Part shown: positions 12,397 to 25,189 of the stretch, in pieces | Position numbering within the stretch: position 1 is the first letter of the stretch | Layout: each line of letters starts with the position of its first letter | DNA from: Mucor racemosus | Taxonomy: Eukaryota > Mucoromycota > Mucoromycetes > Mucorales > Mucoraceae | Assembly (NCBI GenBank): GCA_027405735.1 | Contig: JAPEHQ010000010.1 | Coordinates: 186,001-250,000 of the forward strand | DNA: 64,000 bases | Direction of reading: 5' to 3' | Position numbers and translations under genes: made by a program | Notes under the pieces: model-generated | Database searches by the model: none | What the model saw: the letters and a program-made list of their open reading frames with translations, nothing else | What the model was told of the DNA's origin: nothing

Positions 12397-13481
12397 TCTA
12401 ACGGGTGGTATTGATAACGGTGGTGTCTTGGTTACAGATGTAACAAATGCAAGCCGTACCATGTTAATGGACATTAATACATTACAATGGAGTGAGAAAG
12501 CAATAAAGTAAATATTATTGATAGATAATTCACAACATACTAACCATTTATATTAGTTTCTTTGGTTTTGGTGGTCTCAAACTAGCCAAAATTGTACCTT
12601 CTTCGACAGTTTATGGTAAAATCAGCAGTGGTTCGCTTCAAAATGTGCCTATCAGCGGCTGTTTAGGTGACCAACAGAGTGCATTAGTAGGTCAAAAATG
12701 CTTTCGTACTGGTGATGCCAAGAATACATATGGCACCGGCTGCTTTATGTTGTTTAATGCTGGCGAAAAACCTGTTTTTTCCAAGAATGGTTTATTAAGT
12801 ACAGTTGCGTATCAATTTGACGGCCAACCTCCTGTTTATGCCCTGGAGGGATCTGTTGCTGTCGCTGGTTCTTCTATTCAATGGTTGCGGGATAATATGG
12901 GTATTATTAATAGTGCTCAACAAATTGGTGACCTAGCTGCAAAAGTTAAAAGTACAGCAGGCGTGTATTTCGTAACTGCATTCAGTGGTTTATTTGCCCC
13001 TTATTGGCGAGATGATGCCCGTGGTACCATTTGTGGTTTAACGCAATTTACGAAAAGAGAACATATTGCGCGGGCAACATTGGAAGCTGTTTGCTATCAA
13101 TCTCGAGCTATTCTAGAAGCTATGAATAAAGATGCTGAGCATCCTTTACGGTCATTAAAGGTGGATGGTGGTGTCTCCAACTCGGATGTATGCATGCAAA
13201 TCCAAGCTGATATTTTAGATATTGAGGTAGATCGTCCTGAAATGAGAGAAACAACGGCTCTTGGTGCAGCTATTGCTGCTGGTTTAGCAATGGGCATTTG
13301 GAAGAGCACGGATGATCTACAAAATGTAAACGAAGATGGTAGAACTACCTTTAAATCTCAAATTTCAGATCGAAAACGTGAAAAAATGTATGGTGGATGG
13401 AAGGAAGCCATTCAAAGATCTTTTGGCTGGGCTGAAGTCCTAGGCCAAACTTCAGATACTGAAGATGAAGATTACTACTAA
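11718..13481 (+). CDS. GUT1: Glycerol kinase
   Basis: Cytosolic enzyme that phosphorylates glycerol with ATP to sn-glycerol 3-phosphate, the entry step for glycerol use. Four exons in phase (11718-11848, 11899-12313, 12395-12507, 12557-13481) give 527 residues, the normal length for the family. The start ATG is followed by [18 protein letters not shown], the N-terminal phosphate-binding loop of FGGY kinases. Further signatures are [61 protein letters not shown] and the C-terminal DGGVSNSD nucleotide-binding motif. An earlier in-frame non-ATG extension of ten lysine/glutamine-rich codons is not part of the protein. Intron 2 ends in a (TA)n tract next to its acceptor, so its length may vary between strains. 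The gene sits in the single-copy spacer of the inverted repeat. Confidence 0.96.
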
Positions 13482-14001
13482 TCTTATAAAATCTACTTTG
13501 ATTCCCTTTAACGCTTACTCTTTATTCGTAATTAACTGTAATAAACATTATATTTTATAGCCCTCTTAATTTAAATTTTTTTGTTGACAATTTGAAAACA
13601 AGCTAAAAAACGTTTTTTAGTACTAATATAGCGTTTCAATATATGAGGTTTTGCTGTATATTTTTGATTTAATAAATGCATGAAGAACATCCAAAAAAAA
13701 AACTTGAATATTGAGAATTGAACTTGAAAATTCGATATCAAGAAACAATAATTTGACATTTTCAAACACTTTGCATGAATCGCAAAGAAAGTGATGGAAG
13801 AAGTTTATGAATATTACAATGACGACACTGTGAAAATATCACCATCTTGAGTAAACTGGTAAACTACGATACGATTCTAATTTCATTCTGTACGTTTTAT
13901 CGAGTCACATGCTTTAACATCCATCATATACAAATTGAGAAACCCAAAGGTATTTCCTACTTGATTAACTTTACCTTTCTTATTATTAAAACTGTTCAGC
14001 A
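13482..14001. other. Intergenic DNA
   Basis: About 520 bp containing the GUT1 3' region and the promoter of the DUF1295 gene. A TTCTTATTATT stretch lies just before the next ATG. The minus-strand frame at 13571-13765 has no recognisable features. Confidence 0.5.
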
Positions 14002-15297
14002 ATGGGACAAGAATCTATAATTCACTGGCTCACTCGTGCTGGTCCCAATTTCCCTCAAAATGCTACATGGGATCATGCCCGGAACGTATTACAGACATAT
14101 TTTAACAATATAACCTCTGTCTCTGTAATAAGTTCTTTCGTATCCTCTAGTATACAAGATCCCACGCAGCTTATCACGCTTTATAAGGAAACTGATCCTC
14201 TTGAGTCTTCCTTATATTTCTCAAGTGTACTGATTACAATTCACTATCTTGTGTCTGAAATCACAAAAAATTACAGTCAAGTTGGTAAATGATTTGAAAG
14301 TTTATATATATATATACATAATCATGTAATTTAACCTGAACCAAATAGATAGAGCTTGGTCTATTTTACCTGGTATTTATGCTTGGCATTATACTATCCA
14401 TGATTATCTCTTAAATGGCAGCTTTCATCCCAGACTCTTGGTCGGCAGCATTTTGATTTCCATCTGGGGCGGCCGTCTCACATACAACTTTGCCAGGTAT
14501 GTATAATTAATAACATGCAAAAATGGAGCAAAGCACTAAAATCGAATGCGCTTGCACATAGAAAGGGAGGCTACTATTTCACAGGTCATGACTATCGCTT
14601 TCCTTACTTGCGTGAAAAGCTTGGAGCTGTTGGTATGGCATTGTTGAACCTTGTGTTTATTGCCCCTTTTCAAAACCTTTTGCTCTTGTTCATGGTTACA
14701 CCTCTTTATATCACACATAGTTTATTTTCAAAAGCTTCCTTACGTACTACCGAACTGTCATATTTGGATTGGATTACTGTTGCACTTCATTTAAGTTTGT
14801 TGTTATTCGAAGTCGTTGCTGATGAACAGCAATACGTATTCCAAACTGAGAAATATGCACTTTTAAGTCATTTGAAGAAAGATCAACTCAAGGGAGATTA
14901 TAAATTGGGTTTTTTATGGCACTCTGGATTGTTCCAATACAGTCGTCATCCTAATTTCTTTGCTGAACAAGCAATGTGGTGGGTCATTTATCTGTTTTCA
15001 GTGGCTGCCGTTCAAGAAGCATCAGGCATGAATGATCTGAGTACATATCTGAATTGGACAATAGTTGCTCCAATCGTATTGACAGCGTTGTTCCAAGGTA
15101 GTACAGCTCTCACAGAGGTAATAACGCTTGTTTGTTTATTGTGTTTTTCAATTATATTGATTGGTATTTTATTTCTTTAGAAAATTTCTGGCGATAAATA
15201 TCCCGCGTATGTAGATTATTGCAAGTCTGTCAATAAGTTTCTGCCATGGTTTCCTCGACGTGAACCAGTTCATGATTCGAGAAAAAAAGAATTATAA
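14002..15297 (+). CDS. DUF1295 (steroid 5-alpha-reductase-like) integral membrane protein
   Basis: Predicted 367-residue multi-pass membrane protein. Four exons join in phase: 14002-14284, 14349-14496, 14562-15117, 15181-15297. Family signatures are VDRAWSILPGIYAWHYTIHD near the first splice, WGGRLTYNFARKGGYYFTG followed by DYRFPYLREKLG, then EVVADEQQYVFQTEKY, LFQYSRHPNFFAEQAMWWV, and a C-terminal KISGDKYPAYVDYCKSVNKF. The last two blocks resemble the cofactor-binding end of the steroid 5-alpha-reductase / isoprenylcysteine methyltransferase fold. Substrate and reaction of fungal DUF1295 proteins are not established, so I assign no reaction. It is the third plus-strand gene of the spacer and ends 136 bp before the right arm of the inverted repeat. 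Confidence 0.88.
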
Positions 15298-15592
15298 TTA
15301 CGCAAATCACCACTAATATTACGTAATAAAAAAATACTATGTTCTATAACCTTAGATGCTCATAATTAATATAAAAGGTCAAGCATTTCATACTTCATAT
15401 TTTATTTAATGCGACCATATTTCGATAGTTGCCATTGCCATATATGCTGGTTTGGTTGATTTAGCGCTATTTCTAATTCAAAATGGTCTATTATACCATG
15501 CCACAAAACCTCATTTTTTTTTGCATGGGCTCCTGCTTCCTGATCCTTATAATTTAGCTAGAAAGATCAATGAAACCACAGTTCCAGCATGA

Positions 15593-15753
15593 TGTTCCGC
15601 CATCATGCCACATTAGTATAATAGATAACACATATAATCCTTATCACATTATCATCTCCTTCAACTCAATTAGTATATAAACCCTCTTTATTTCCTTTTA
15701 ATAAATGATATCTCTTTACTTGATTAAATTTCTAGTTTTATTTAACATTAACA
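15593..15753 (+). mobile_element. LTR-like segment, right-arm copy
   Basis: Counterpart of 5899-6058: starts TGTTCCGCCA, ends TTAACATTAACA, with TATATAAACC and AATAAA inside, 161 bp. No target-site duplication found. Confidence 0.35.
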
Positions 15754-16159
15754 TATTCTGATGAATCAGTTTCCACTAAAAATTTGCCGTTAGCTATATG
15801 TGCTGCGTCTACAAGTCTGTGTACATCCCTTGATTAAGATTACGACATAGTTTGATATGTTAAGTTCTACATTGTTGTGCATTATGTTATAAAGCTCAAT
15901 TTATACTGTACGTATTGAGAAATGTGGAACTAGTGTGTATCACCTAGACTTGATTGGATATATATATAATGTAAATAGACTCATTTTAGAATAGTCATAT
16001 AATTAGAGAATGTGAATATAAAAGAAGACGTTTCGATCTTATAATAAAGTTCTTTGGTTTTAGTGTGCTCTTTCATTTTATAACAGTTTTCCTTTATTTT
16101 TATTAAATGATTTCGTACATATTTTAGCTTTGAGATTGATATAATCTCCTGGCGTAACA

Positions 16160-16929
16160 ATCCTGCTAAATTGTACATTTCAGCCAATGTAAAAGCAGCA
16201 TTACAGCGCATCAACCCATAAACTAAACAAAATAAGCAATATCTGTTATCATAGAAACATGCATTTTCTACAAGAAAAACCGGCTGTCATATCATAGATT
16301 CATTAAAAAATTGCAAAAGAGAGCCCGTAGAGCAATATCGTAATTAAGCATAGCAAGATTGAATGGCTAAGTCTCTTATACTATGGTATATCTAAGTTTT
16401 AAATAAAAAAGCGTTTCACTTTTTTTAACTTTTTTTATATTTAACCATGTATGGTCTGAAAATTCAGACTTTGTAGCGGACATTTTTGAGATTGATTTTA
16501 CTCTTACCAACACTCATGATTTTCGTCAAAAAACAGAAAAATCAAATTTTGATACCAAAATCAACGTTTAAATATACTAAATTGTGAGAGAAACTTGTAG
16601 CCATAGCTAATACAAATTTTATAAAAACTTAATATTAGATGTTGAGTAATGAAAGTTTGTACTTTTAGCCCAAAAACGGTTTTTTGATTAAAGGATTTTC
16701 ATGTAATATTTTGCAATAAAAATGTTTATTATTTTTTATTGAGCAAATAGAGCGCTACGTTCTGTATATGTCTATATTTTTTGTTTTTATAATTGGTAGT
16801 ATAATTAACTCTAGATTTGCAAAATCAAAAAAAAAAAAAATTAAAAAATGCCAAAATTGATGATCTGGACAAAAATAATTTTCTAAATTAATATTCCGCT
16901 TATAAGCCTTGTAAGTCTTAAAAATAAGA
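16160..16929 (-). repeat. Family A core, copy 3
   Basis: Reverse-complement partner of copy 2 (4723-5492). Confidence 0.88.
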
Positions 16930-17106
16930 GATTTTATAAGACTTGAGAACTTTTCAAGAATTTACAATGCTGTACTCACTTGATTCAAGCTTATTACTGT
17001 AAATCTTTATACGTGTTAATATTGTATGGTAGTTTATTGGATGATAATATAACCTTACTTGATAATTAATGAGCTAGAGGTGATTTTCATTGAGTTTTAT
17101 TCTTAC

Positions 17107-17334
17107 CTCTCCAATATCATAAACGTAAACATGGCCATCATTGGAACCTATTATTGCCGCCTTTTTGCCTTCTTTGTCCCAAATCAATTTATTCAATGCT
17201 TTACCAGAACCAACTTAAGTACTTACAAATCGTTCCTCGATATTTGCATTCAAATTCCATTAATTAAATTGACTGGTTCCATCTACAACAGTAGTATCAA
17301 ACGTATTCTTAGACGCCTTATGATAAATGTCAAT
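17107..17334 (-). pseudogene. Captured dynein intermediate chain exon fragment, copy 3
   Basis: Mirror partner of copy 2 (4318-4545), with the same donor, acceptor and stop codons. The 105-codon plus-strand frame over this place (17059-17376) is only the antisense of the captured exon. Confidence 0.72.
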
Positions 17335-17639
17335 CTAAAATTAGAAACATCCCATTGTCATTGTTATAAGCTATGAAAAGCTTGATTTTTAATAATAAAG
17401 CAATTAAATAATAAAAAACAAGGTGATACTAATAGCGTATAATGAGTATTTAACATCTAAGTAAGTTTGATAAAGTATGCTTTTAAACCATTTTAAAAAT
17501 TCTAAGGCAAACACAGCATCTTGGTCCTTTAATTTATATGCATCAAAATGTTGCGATTTCCACTATCCATTGAATGCACTTTTTATTAATCTCAACCTCG
17601 ATGTACATTCGGTATCAGTTTTTTAACCGTTGTAGTTTT

Positions 17640-17962
17640 AACACGGCCGACCTGTGTTGCACAAGATAATTTCATTGTGCCCAGGTGGGCTACACAATGT
17701 AGTAGCCTGGTTTGTTGTGCCCACTGAATATGGTTAAAAAGATAACAAGGTGCACATGGGCTCAACAAAAGAAACTGCACACGAGTACAATGCTAAGCCT
17801 GTATTTTCAGAATTATAGCTTCTGTCCATGTGCATGACATTAATCCCATGTATGCATAACAGTAGAACTGCCCATAAGCATATCATTATCCCTATTTGTG
17901 CATAATAAGACATCTGACCATAAGCATAATGAGCTGATCGTATGGGCACAAATTGGTTTGTA
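17640..17962 (-). repeat. Family A module s2, copy 2
   Basis: Mirror partner of 3690-4005. Confidence 0.7.
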
Positions 17963-18167
17963 TATCAGCATCGTGCCGTTCTCAAAATTCCATTGCATTT
18001 TTTATTGGAATGTGTTTTTAAATTACATTTGCTTTTATTGATATAGATTATAGACAATACAATTCAATACGTTGTTGATTTAGAGCAATGCATGTAACAG
18101 CCAATATATTTACAGTCATCATTATTTGTAAATATGTTTATAGCTATAATGTTTACAGCAACAATAT

Positions 18168-18319
18168 CACTATGAAGAAAAAATCCCTTAATTCTCTTAA
18201 TTGTGCCACATTGAGGAAAATAAGAAAATTTTCACTGCTTATTTTTTTTTAAATTTTGTCTTATTTTCCTTAATAATGCGGCATAATTAAGAGAATTAAG
18301 AGATTTTTTCTTCATAGTG
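18168..18319. mobile_element. 152-bp hairpin MITE, right-arm copy
   Basis: Same element as at 3333-3484; no difference was seen on reading. Its presence in both arms places the insertion before the arm duplication. Confidence 0.75.
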
Positions 18320-19319
18320 GATGGTTTTTGCTCGAGCAAAAACTTAAATAACACTTATTGCTTAAATTTATATGCAAGACAAATCTAAGAATATAAATGT
18401 TACTTTGTCATACATAACATTTATACAAATTAACCTTCTTTAAACTTTGTTGCATCCACAGATCTGGGTGCATTCCTTGGTTAAGATTACGACACAGTTT
18501 GATATGTTAAGTTCTACATTGCTGTGTATTATGTTATGAAGCTCCGTGTATGCAGGAATATGGAACTAGTGTGTGTCACCTAGACTTGATTGGATATATG
18601 AATATATATAAATAGACTCATTTAAACAGGTCATATAATTAGAGAATGTGAATATAAAAGAAGATGGTTCGATCTTATAATAAAGTTCTTTAGTTTTAGT
18701 GTGCTCTTTCATTTTATAACAGTTTTCCTTTATTTTTATTAAATGATTTAGTACATATTTTAGCTTTGAGATTAATATAATCTCCTGGCGTAACAAACTT
18801 ACTATTTCAGTTTACGATTGTCAGCTGTAAAAAGATTCGTTTTCAAGTATATAGTATCTACAATCAAAGCTATGGTTATTATATAAAACATTAGATTATT
18901 CTTTTTTTTCTTTCTATTATTCTATATTATTTGAAATTTTATCATTTTTCTGGAACTTTTCATAAGTTTGTAGCCAGTTCTAGCTTTTCATTGATTAGAT
19001 ATAAATATTATTGCCTTGGATTTGGTCTGGAAATCAGGAAATACGTACAAAAATACAGTAGTAAATAATGATATTTGATCCTAAAATGCGGTTAAATGAA
19101 AATATCAGTCTCTAATATAACGACTGCTACCTATACTAAAAACATTAGTCCCTTATGCTAGCATGCGTATTCAGATAAAAGAAAAGAATATCAGTTTGAT
19201 AATCTGATATGCCTTATCAAACGGTGGTGAATAATACCCTTGGAATATGAAAACAAAAAGAGAGAAACAACACATGTAGAAAAGGATTTTCAAGACTTTA
19301 TATTATTTAGCGCAATTAA

Positions 19320-20089
19320 AACCCTGCTAAATTGCACATTTCAGCCAATGTAAAAGCAGCATTACAGCGCATCAAACCATAAACTAAACAAAATAGCCAA
19401 TATCTGTTATCATAGAAATATGCATTTTCTAACAGAAACAACCGTCTATCATATCATAGTTCTATTAAAAAGTTGCAAAAACGCGCTCGTAGAGCGACGC
19501 CGTAATTGAGCATAGCAGGATTGAACGACTAAGTCTTTCCAACTATGGTATATATCTAGGCTTTAAATAAAAAAGCGGTTTTTTTTAAAACTTTTCTTAT
19601 ATTTAACCATGTATGGTCTGAAAATTCAGACTTTGTAGCGGACATTTTTGAGACTGATTTTACCCTTACCAACACTCATGATTTTCGTCAAAAAACAGAA
19701 AAATCAAATTTTGATACCAAAATCAACGTTTAAATATACTAAATTGTGAGAGAAACTTGTAGCCATAGCTAATACAAATTTTATAAAAACTTAATATTAG
19801 ATGTTGAGTAATGAAAGTTTGTACTTTTAGCCCAAAAACGGTTTTTTGATTAAAGGATTTTCATGTAATATTTTGCAATAAAAATGTTTATTATTTTTTA
19901 TTGAGCAAATAGAGCGCTAAATTCAGTATATGTGCATATTTTTTGTTTTTATAATTGGTAGTATAATTAACTCTAGATTTGCAAAATCAGAAAAAAAAAT
20001 TTAAAAATTGTCAAAATTGAAGATCTGGACAAGAATGATTTTCTCAATTAATATTCCGCTTATAAGCCTTGTAAGTCTTAAAAATAAGA
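19320..20089 (-). repeat. Family A core, copy 4
   Basis: Reverse-complement partner of copy 1 (1563-2332). Confidence 0.88.
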
Positions 20090-20256
20090 AATTTTATGAT
20101 TTTTGAAAACTTTTTCAAGAATTTACGATTCTGCACCCACTTATTACTGTAAGCTTTTATACATGTTAACATTGTGTGGTAGTTTATTCAATGATAATAT
20201 AGTCTTACTTTATAGTTACCACGCTAAAGGTGATTTACATTGAGTTTTAGTCTTAC

Positions 20257-20497
20257 CTCTCCAATATTATAAATTATAAACATAAACATGGCCATTACTG
20301 GAACCTATTATTACCACCTTTTTGCCCTCTGTGTCCCAAGCCAATTTATTCACTGCCATGCCTCACCAGAACCAACTTAAGTACTTACAAATGGTTCCTC
20401 GGCATTTGCATTAAAATTTCATAAATCAAATTGACTGATTCCATCTATAAAAGTATCAAACAACGTATCATCAGCCCGCCTTATGATAAATGCCAAT
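20257..20497 (-). pseudogene. Captured dynein intermediate chain exon fragment, copy 4
   Basis: Mirror partner of copy 1 (1155-1395), including the local duplication near the donor. Confidence 0.7.
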
Positions 20498-20869
20498 CTA
20501 AAATCAGAAACAGCCTATTGTCATTGTAATAAACTATGAAAAGCTTGATTTTTAATAATACAGCAATCAGTAAATAAAAAACAAGATGATACTAATATCA
20601 TATGGTGAGTATTTAACATCTAAGTTTGATAAAGCATGTTTTTAAAATTCTTTTTAAAAATCCTGAGGCAAATACAACATCTTGGTCCTGTAATTTCTAT
20701 CTATCGAAATGTTGTGATTTTTACTACATAATGAATGCACCTTTTATCAATCTTGACCTCGATGCACATTGGGTATCAGTTTTTTACCATTTGTATTTTC
20801 TCTGATTCATTAATATTCCGTCATATTTAACTATAATAATTTGTAGCATTAAAGTACTATACGTTATTA

Positions 20870-21373
20870 TCACCTTCTAGAGTATTAATACATCTCACAA
20901 TCTATTGACTACGATATTTACTGAAATGCAAACTCTTGATATCGGATATAAAAGTCTCCCAGTGTACCAAGAAGTTTAATCCAATAGTTACCAAAACCGC
21001 TTGAACCTCAATTATGACACCATATTCTTTCATCCCAGCGGTAAATCAATCAAGTAGCTATCAAATCAACATCCAAGCACATTTAGCGCAGCATTGAAAC
21101 AAGACAACTCACCAGCTCTGCAAGCATGGTTAAATTATGATTAATCCATTTCAATCCATCGTTTACAATCAAGCAGATCTAATGGTTCAATATTGTCTTA
21201 AATTACATCTCAGAATCTTAATGTCAAATCAATATAATACGCCATACCTTTACTATATATCTAAATAAGCGATATATTGTTTTCATTGTACAGCTGAAGA
21301 ACTGATTCATTACTGATTCTTTTTTTATTGGTTTCTTTTTAAAGTATTATTCATCAAACCTGAAAATATACGA
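20870..21373 (-). repeat. Family A module s1, copy 2
   Basis: Mirror partner of 276-800. Several positions differ between the two arms here (for example around 21040 and 21120), more than in the core. Confidence 0.8.
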
Positions 21374-21690
21374 CAATGTGCACCTTGTCATCTTTTTAGC
21401 CATATTCAGTGGGTACAACCGCACAACAGCTCAGGCTATAGTGTGCAGTCCACCTGCTGGGCGCCACAACGAAATAATCTTGAGCAGCACAGGTCGGCCG
21501 TAATGACTAGTCTTGGTGGCACACAACAAACTTTATCAAAATGGGTAAGCTCCAGCCAAGGTTTTGAGGCTTTTGCATTTTTCACCTTGTAGCCAGTTTT
21601 CGATAATATTAACTAATCTAGTAATAACAGCTTGATAAACTACCACGCAAGTTAACATCAATTTGAATAATGATGCAAAAAGGGCCAGCT

Positions 21691-22680
21691 TAAAATTGAG
21701 AAACCGCATTTGATATGGAAATAAGTCGAGAAAATACTAAGGTATTGCAATGATGGTTATTAAGTAAAGTCTAGATTATTTTTCATTCTCTACCAGGATA
21801 TCTAGGTTTTGGATGGCTGTAAAGACTTTTTTATTTTTTTATAAATTTTGTGAGAGTATTTTTTCTGTTATAGAGATCCATGAAGGGATGCCTGGTATGC
21901 AAAGCTAAAGCCATAGGATAGTACTCACTAGCGTCTATCCAACGAATTTTATCTCGTCAAAAAATATTAATTTTTAGTCGAGAAACTTGAGATTGAATGA
22001 TTGATTTTTGGTTATATAAAAAAGGATCCATTTTGGACGAGGATATACAAGGGTAAATTTTCGCCGGCCAAAAAAAATGATCAAAAAAAATTAATATCCC
22101 CACAAAAAATAGGACTACAGCTACGTATAAATATGCATTCTGTAGATAATTTTGTTGCGCATAATGTGAAAATAAAATATTTTAGGGTTGCATTTGAATG
22201 AAAGGTACATTTTGATCAAAAACTGTTAAAATTTGACATTAAATGTACTAGGAATTCCATGAGAAAAATATTTTTAAAATTTACACAGATTGATTCAGAA
22301 TTAAAAACTGAACCTAAAACATTTAATAAGCTAGCCCAACTTGCTATGCATTTTTGTGAGTAATTAAACATACAAGGTTTTTTTTGGTTTTTTTTTTGGT
22401 TTTTTTTCCATTTGACCACTTTTTGGATTCAAGCTCAGTTGCATGTGCATATCTGATTATGCAACTTTATATGATGATATTCAAAATCGGAGCGTGCCCC
22501 CATTTCAATAGATAATCAGGGAATATAAAATGTAGAGCCATACTTGATGTGCTACAGAATATTGACAAAAGACTTATTTCTATTCATGTTAATTTCTCAG
22601 CGAGTATAATAAAGGCTTCAAAAGTGAAATACTTGCTTTTACCCCGCTTACAAAATCAAACTAAGATGTCAAATATGATG
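21691..22680. other. AT-rich DNA, no supported gene
   Basis: Directly outside the right arm. Long A and T tracts, including a (T)n-gg alternation at 22378-22407. Part of it (around 22145-22160) resembles family B, but the alignment is weak. Confidence 0.5.
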
Positions 22681-22990
22681 GTATACAATGAAAAAATTGA
22701 AGCTAGAAACTAAGGTATCTTTTTGCACACATTTTTGAGAAAGATACCCCCACGGCTCCACAAAATATCAGTATTTTGAAAAAAAAAAAAACTAGATTGG
22801 GTCTGAGAGAGCTTAACGAGGTCGATGACAGGAATGTAAAAAAAAAATGTCAAAAAACTCTCAGAAAAATAAAAGTGCTCCAAAAATATGTATATTATCA
22901 TGTTTGTTATGGAGCGTTTCAAAACAAGTTTTACTATTATTAGAAAGTGTCAGTAAAGCTTACCCTTTTGCATAGATTTGAAGCCTTAAC
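22680..22990 (+). repeat. Family B repeat, partial copy
   Basis: Matches 42855-43180 and the reverse of about 61550-61870: gaagctagaaac, aaggtatcttttt, cacatttttgag, a run of A, then ttgggtctgagagagctta and ttattagaaagtg. Non-coding by appearance. Confidence 0.7.
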
Positions 22991-23394
22991 GTAGTGGAAC
23001 TTTTTAACCTAAGGTAAACAGGTTTCTTTTTGATAGCCGTGCCTTGATCATTCAAAAATAATTTTTAATCAATGAGATCAAGATTGTATGTTATTCATAG
23101 GCTTACTGTGCATTAAGTCTAACTTCAAAATTTAATTTTGAATCATTATTTGATTCTATAAAAAATTTCAAGGAATATCTGAAACAATCGATACAGAATA
23201 GTTTGAAGTGTGAACACGACGTACGAGTTTTTATTTCTTCATTTCCACAGCAACTCAGGCGGCTAAACATTTTGCAATTCTGTTGACCAACATTAAAGTA
23301 CCTGCTATTACAACGGGAGGTCATTTGGATTCATATCCGTCGAGAGCGAGTGAGCTTACTGACCTTCATACAAGGCATAAATAGAAGATAACCA

Positions 23395-23880
23395 ACTTGT
23401 TGTTCAAACCTATCGAATGCACAATAACCCATGGAAGCTGATACTGTATTTGAAATGCTTTTAATGAATATTCATATCTATATCCATGTGGAGTCGCAGC
23501 TTACTTGGATCAGTATTTATAGATGCCTTATTTAAATTGTTTTCAATAAAAGTGTGCAATAAAATATAGGTGCACTTCGGCGATTATTTTCTCACCACAC
23601 AGTAAGTTGTGGAAGTTACCATTCAACACCATTGCGTGGAAGATGATGTGTACCAAACTCTCGTGCAAATTTGGAAGTTACTTGGATCGAAGTTCCTCAG
23701 GATACGGTTTTGTTGCCACTTGGATTTTGGATGGTTTCAGATGGTTCTCGGATAATTTTCAAAACTTTTCGCCCAAGATTGAGTCAAATTCAATTAAATT
23801 CTCAAAATAGATGTATTTTGTCTCTATAGGCCATTAATTTCTCTCCCGAAATAAAGTTGCTAATATATACCGCTCTCTAA
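23395..23880 (+). repeat. Family D repeat, copy 1
   Basis: Aligns in the same orientation with 37266-37690: aacttgttgtt, aatgcacaataacccatgg, the segment gtgaaagttgcc/gtggaagttacc, gattgagtcaaatt, ctataggccatt. Copies differ by indels. A short inverted piece is at about 33560-33610. Confidence 0.65.
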
Positions 23881-24404
23881 AACAATGATTTCTATAACAC
23901 AGATGATTGTATTTACAGTGTGGTTCAAGCTTATAAACAGCATTTCAATCAAATTACACAAAATTTTGAAGACGTCATCAATGGAACTCAAATTTTAGGG
24001 TTTATTCAAAAACACGATAGCCCCCTGTTTTTTTTTGTTTTTTTTTTGTTTTGTTTTTTTTGACAATCAGGTAAATTTGATGAAGCAAAACCTTATGGTT
24101 TGGTGGAATCACGAGTCTATCTTGTACGTGCCTTATCGGTTGGCTAAGGTCTACTATAGTATCTCGCAAGATAAAGTTTTATACGTAGCTGCTGAAGGTT
24201 AGGTGGGAGCTTCGACGTTAAAGTAACGTCTGGTGCGTGAAATTTTAACGACGCTTCTATCATAAACTTTCCTAGTATTCTAGGTTTGAGTAAAAGAAAA
24301 ACAAGTAAGCTGCTCTTGTTTAACTTTCTTTTAGCTGATCCTGGTACAGGGTTTATTCTATCTGCGTTTGGTTCTTTGGATTGTTTACCTGCGGTTATCA
24401 GCTG

Positions 24405-24770
24405 TTTGCTACCTGATTTTTGGCACACCCTTGACCAGGGTTTAAGAGTCGAAATAATTTGAACGAACAGTTGGTATCTATTGAGCTATCAGCTATTGGC
24501 TATCTGATTTTTGGCACACCCTTGGCTAGGGTTTAAGAGTCGAAATGATTTGAGCCAACAGTTGGTAGCTATTGAGCTATCAGCTATTGGCTATCTCATT
24601 TTGGCACACCCATGGCCAGGGTTCAAGAGTCGAAGTGATTTGAGCTAACAGTTGGTAGCTATTGAGCTATCAGCTATTGGCTATTTCATTTTGGCACACC
24701 CTTGGCCAGGGTTTAAGAGTCAAAATAATTGGAATTAATAGCTGATGCCTCAATTCTGCTATTGCACCTC
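24405..24770 (+). repeat. 91-bp minisatellite, about 3.7 copies
   Basis: The motif tggcacaccc recurs at 24421, 24512, 24602 and 24692, a spacing of 91, 90 and 90 bp. Each unit continues through agggtttaagagtcgaaa, gatttga, cagttggtagctattgagc and tatcagctattggctat. A diverged single unit sits 2 kb downstream at 26793-26865. Confidence 0.92.
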
Positions 24771-25189
24771 TCTTTTCTTTAACGTCTATTCTCTTTTTTG
24801 CAAGGTCTGATCTTTCTGGTATGTTTCTAAAACGTAATATATTCTACTTTATTCTAATCTAATTTTTTTTTTGGATATATTCAATAATCGTTTTTCTGCA
24901 ATATCTACCTCTCTTCTCAAAAATCCAGCACCTTTTTTAGCATATCTGGTCTCGTTTCTGCAACATTTGTTATCGTTACTGAGCAATTTGGTCTACCATA
25001 CGCAAATCTGGTCTTTTTCTGTAATATATTGTCATTTTCTTTCAATACCTGGTAACTTTATGTTAACATTATTGGCTTTTTATTTAGGTTTGCCTTATCT
25101 TTTATTCTATCCGTCTCTCCTACTATGGCTTTTCTGGTATCTGGTTTCTCTATATACTGTATGCTAATATCTCGTTTCCTGGTTTTTAA

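Larger units (their letters stand above)
15433..21690 (-). repeat. Right arm of the ~6.2-kb inverted repeat
   Basis: Reverse complement of 1-6217, with the same order of modules: LTR-like segment, conserved core, dynein fragment, s2, MITE, second core, second dynein fragment and s1. It ends at gccagct around 21690, where the left arm meets the window edge. The 39-bp segment at 21446-21484 is present here and missing on the left. Because the MITE and both tandem units are shared, the whole block was duplicated as one piece rather than by separate insertions. Confidence 0.93.

Noticed and set aside
1..21690. A single giant transposon with 6.2-kb terminal inverted repeats
   Set aside because: No transposase or recombinase gene lies in the spacer, the arms contain tandem units also found singly elsewhere, and the outer borders show no target-site duplication.
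1..21690. Fission-yeast-like centromere (inverted repeats around a core)
   Set aside because: The spacer carries three ordinary, apparently intact genes, unlike a centromere core.
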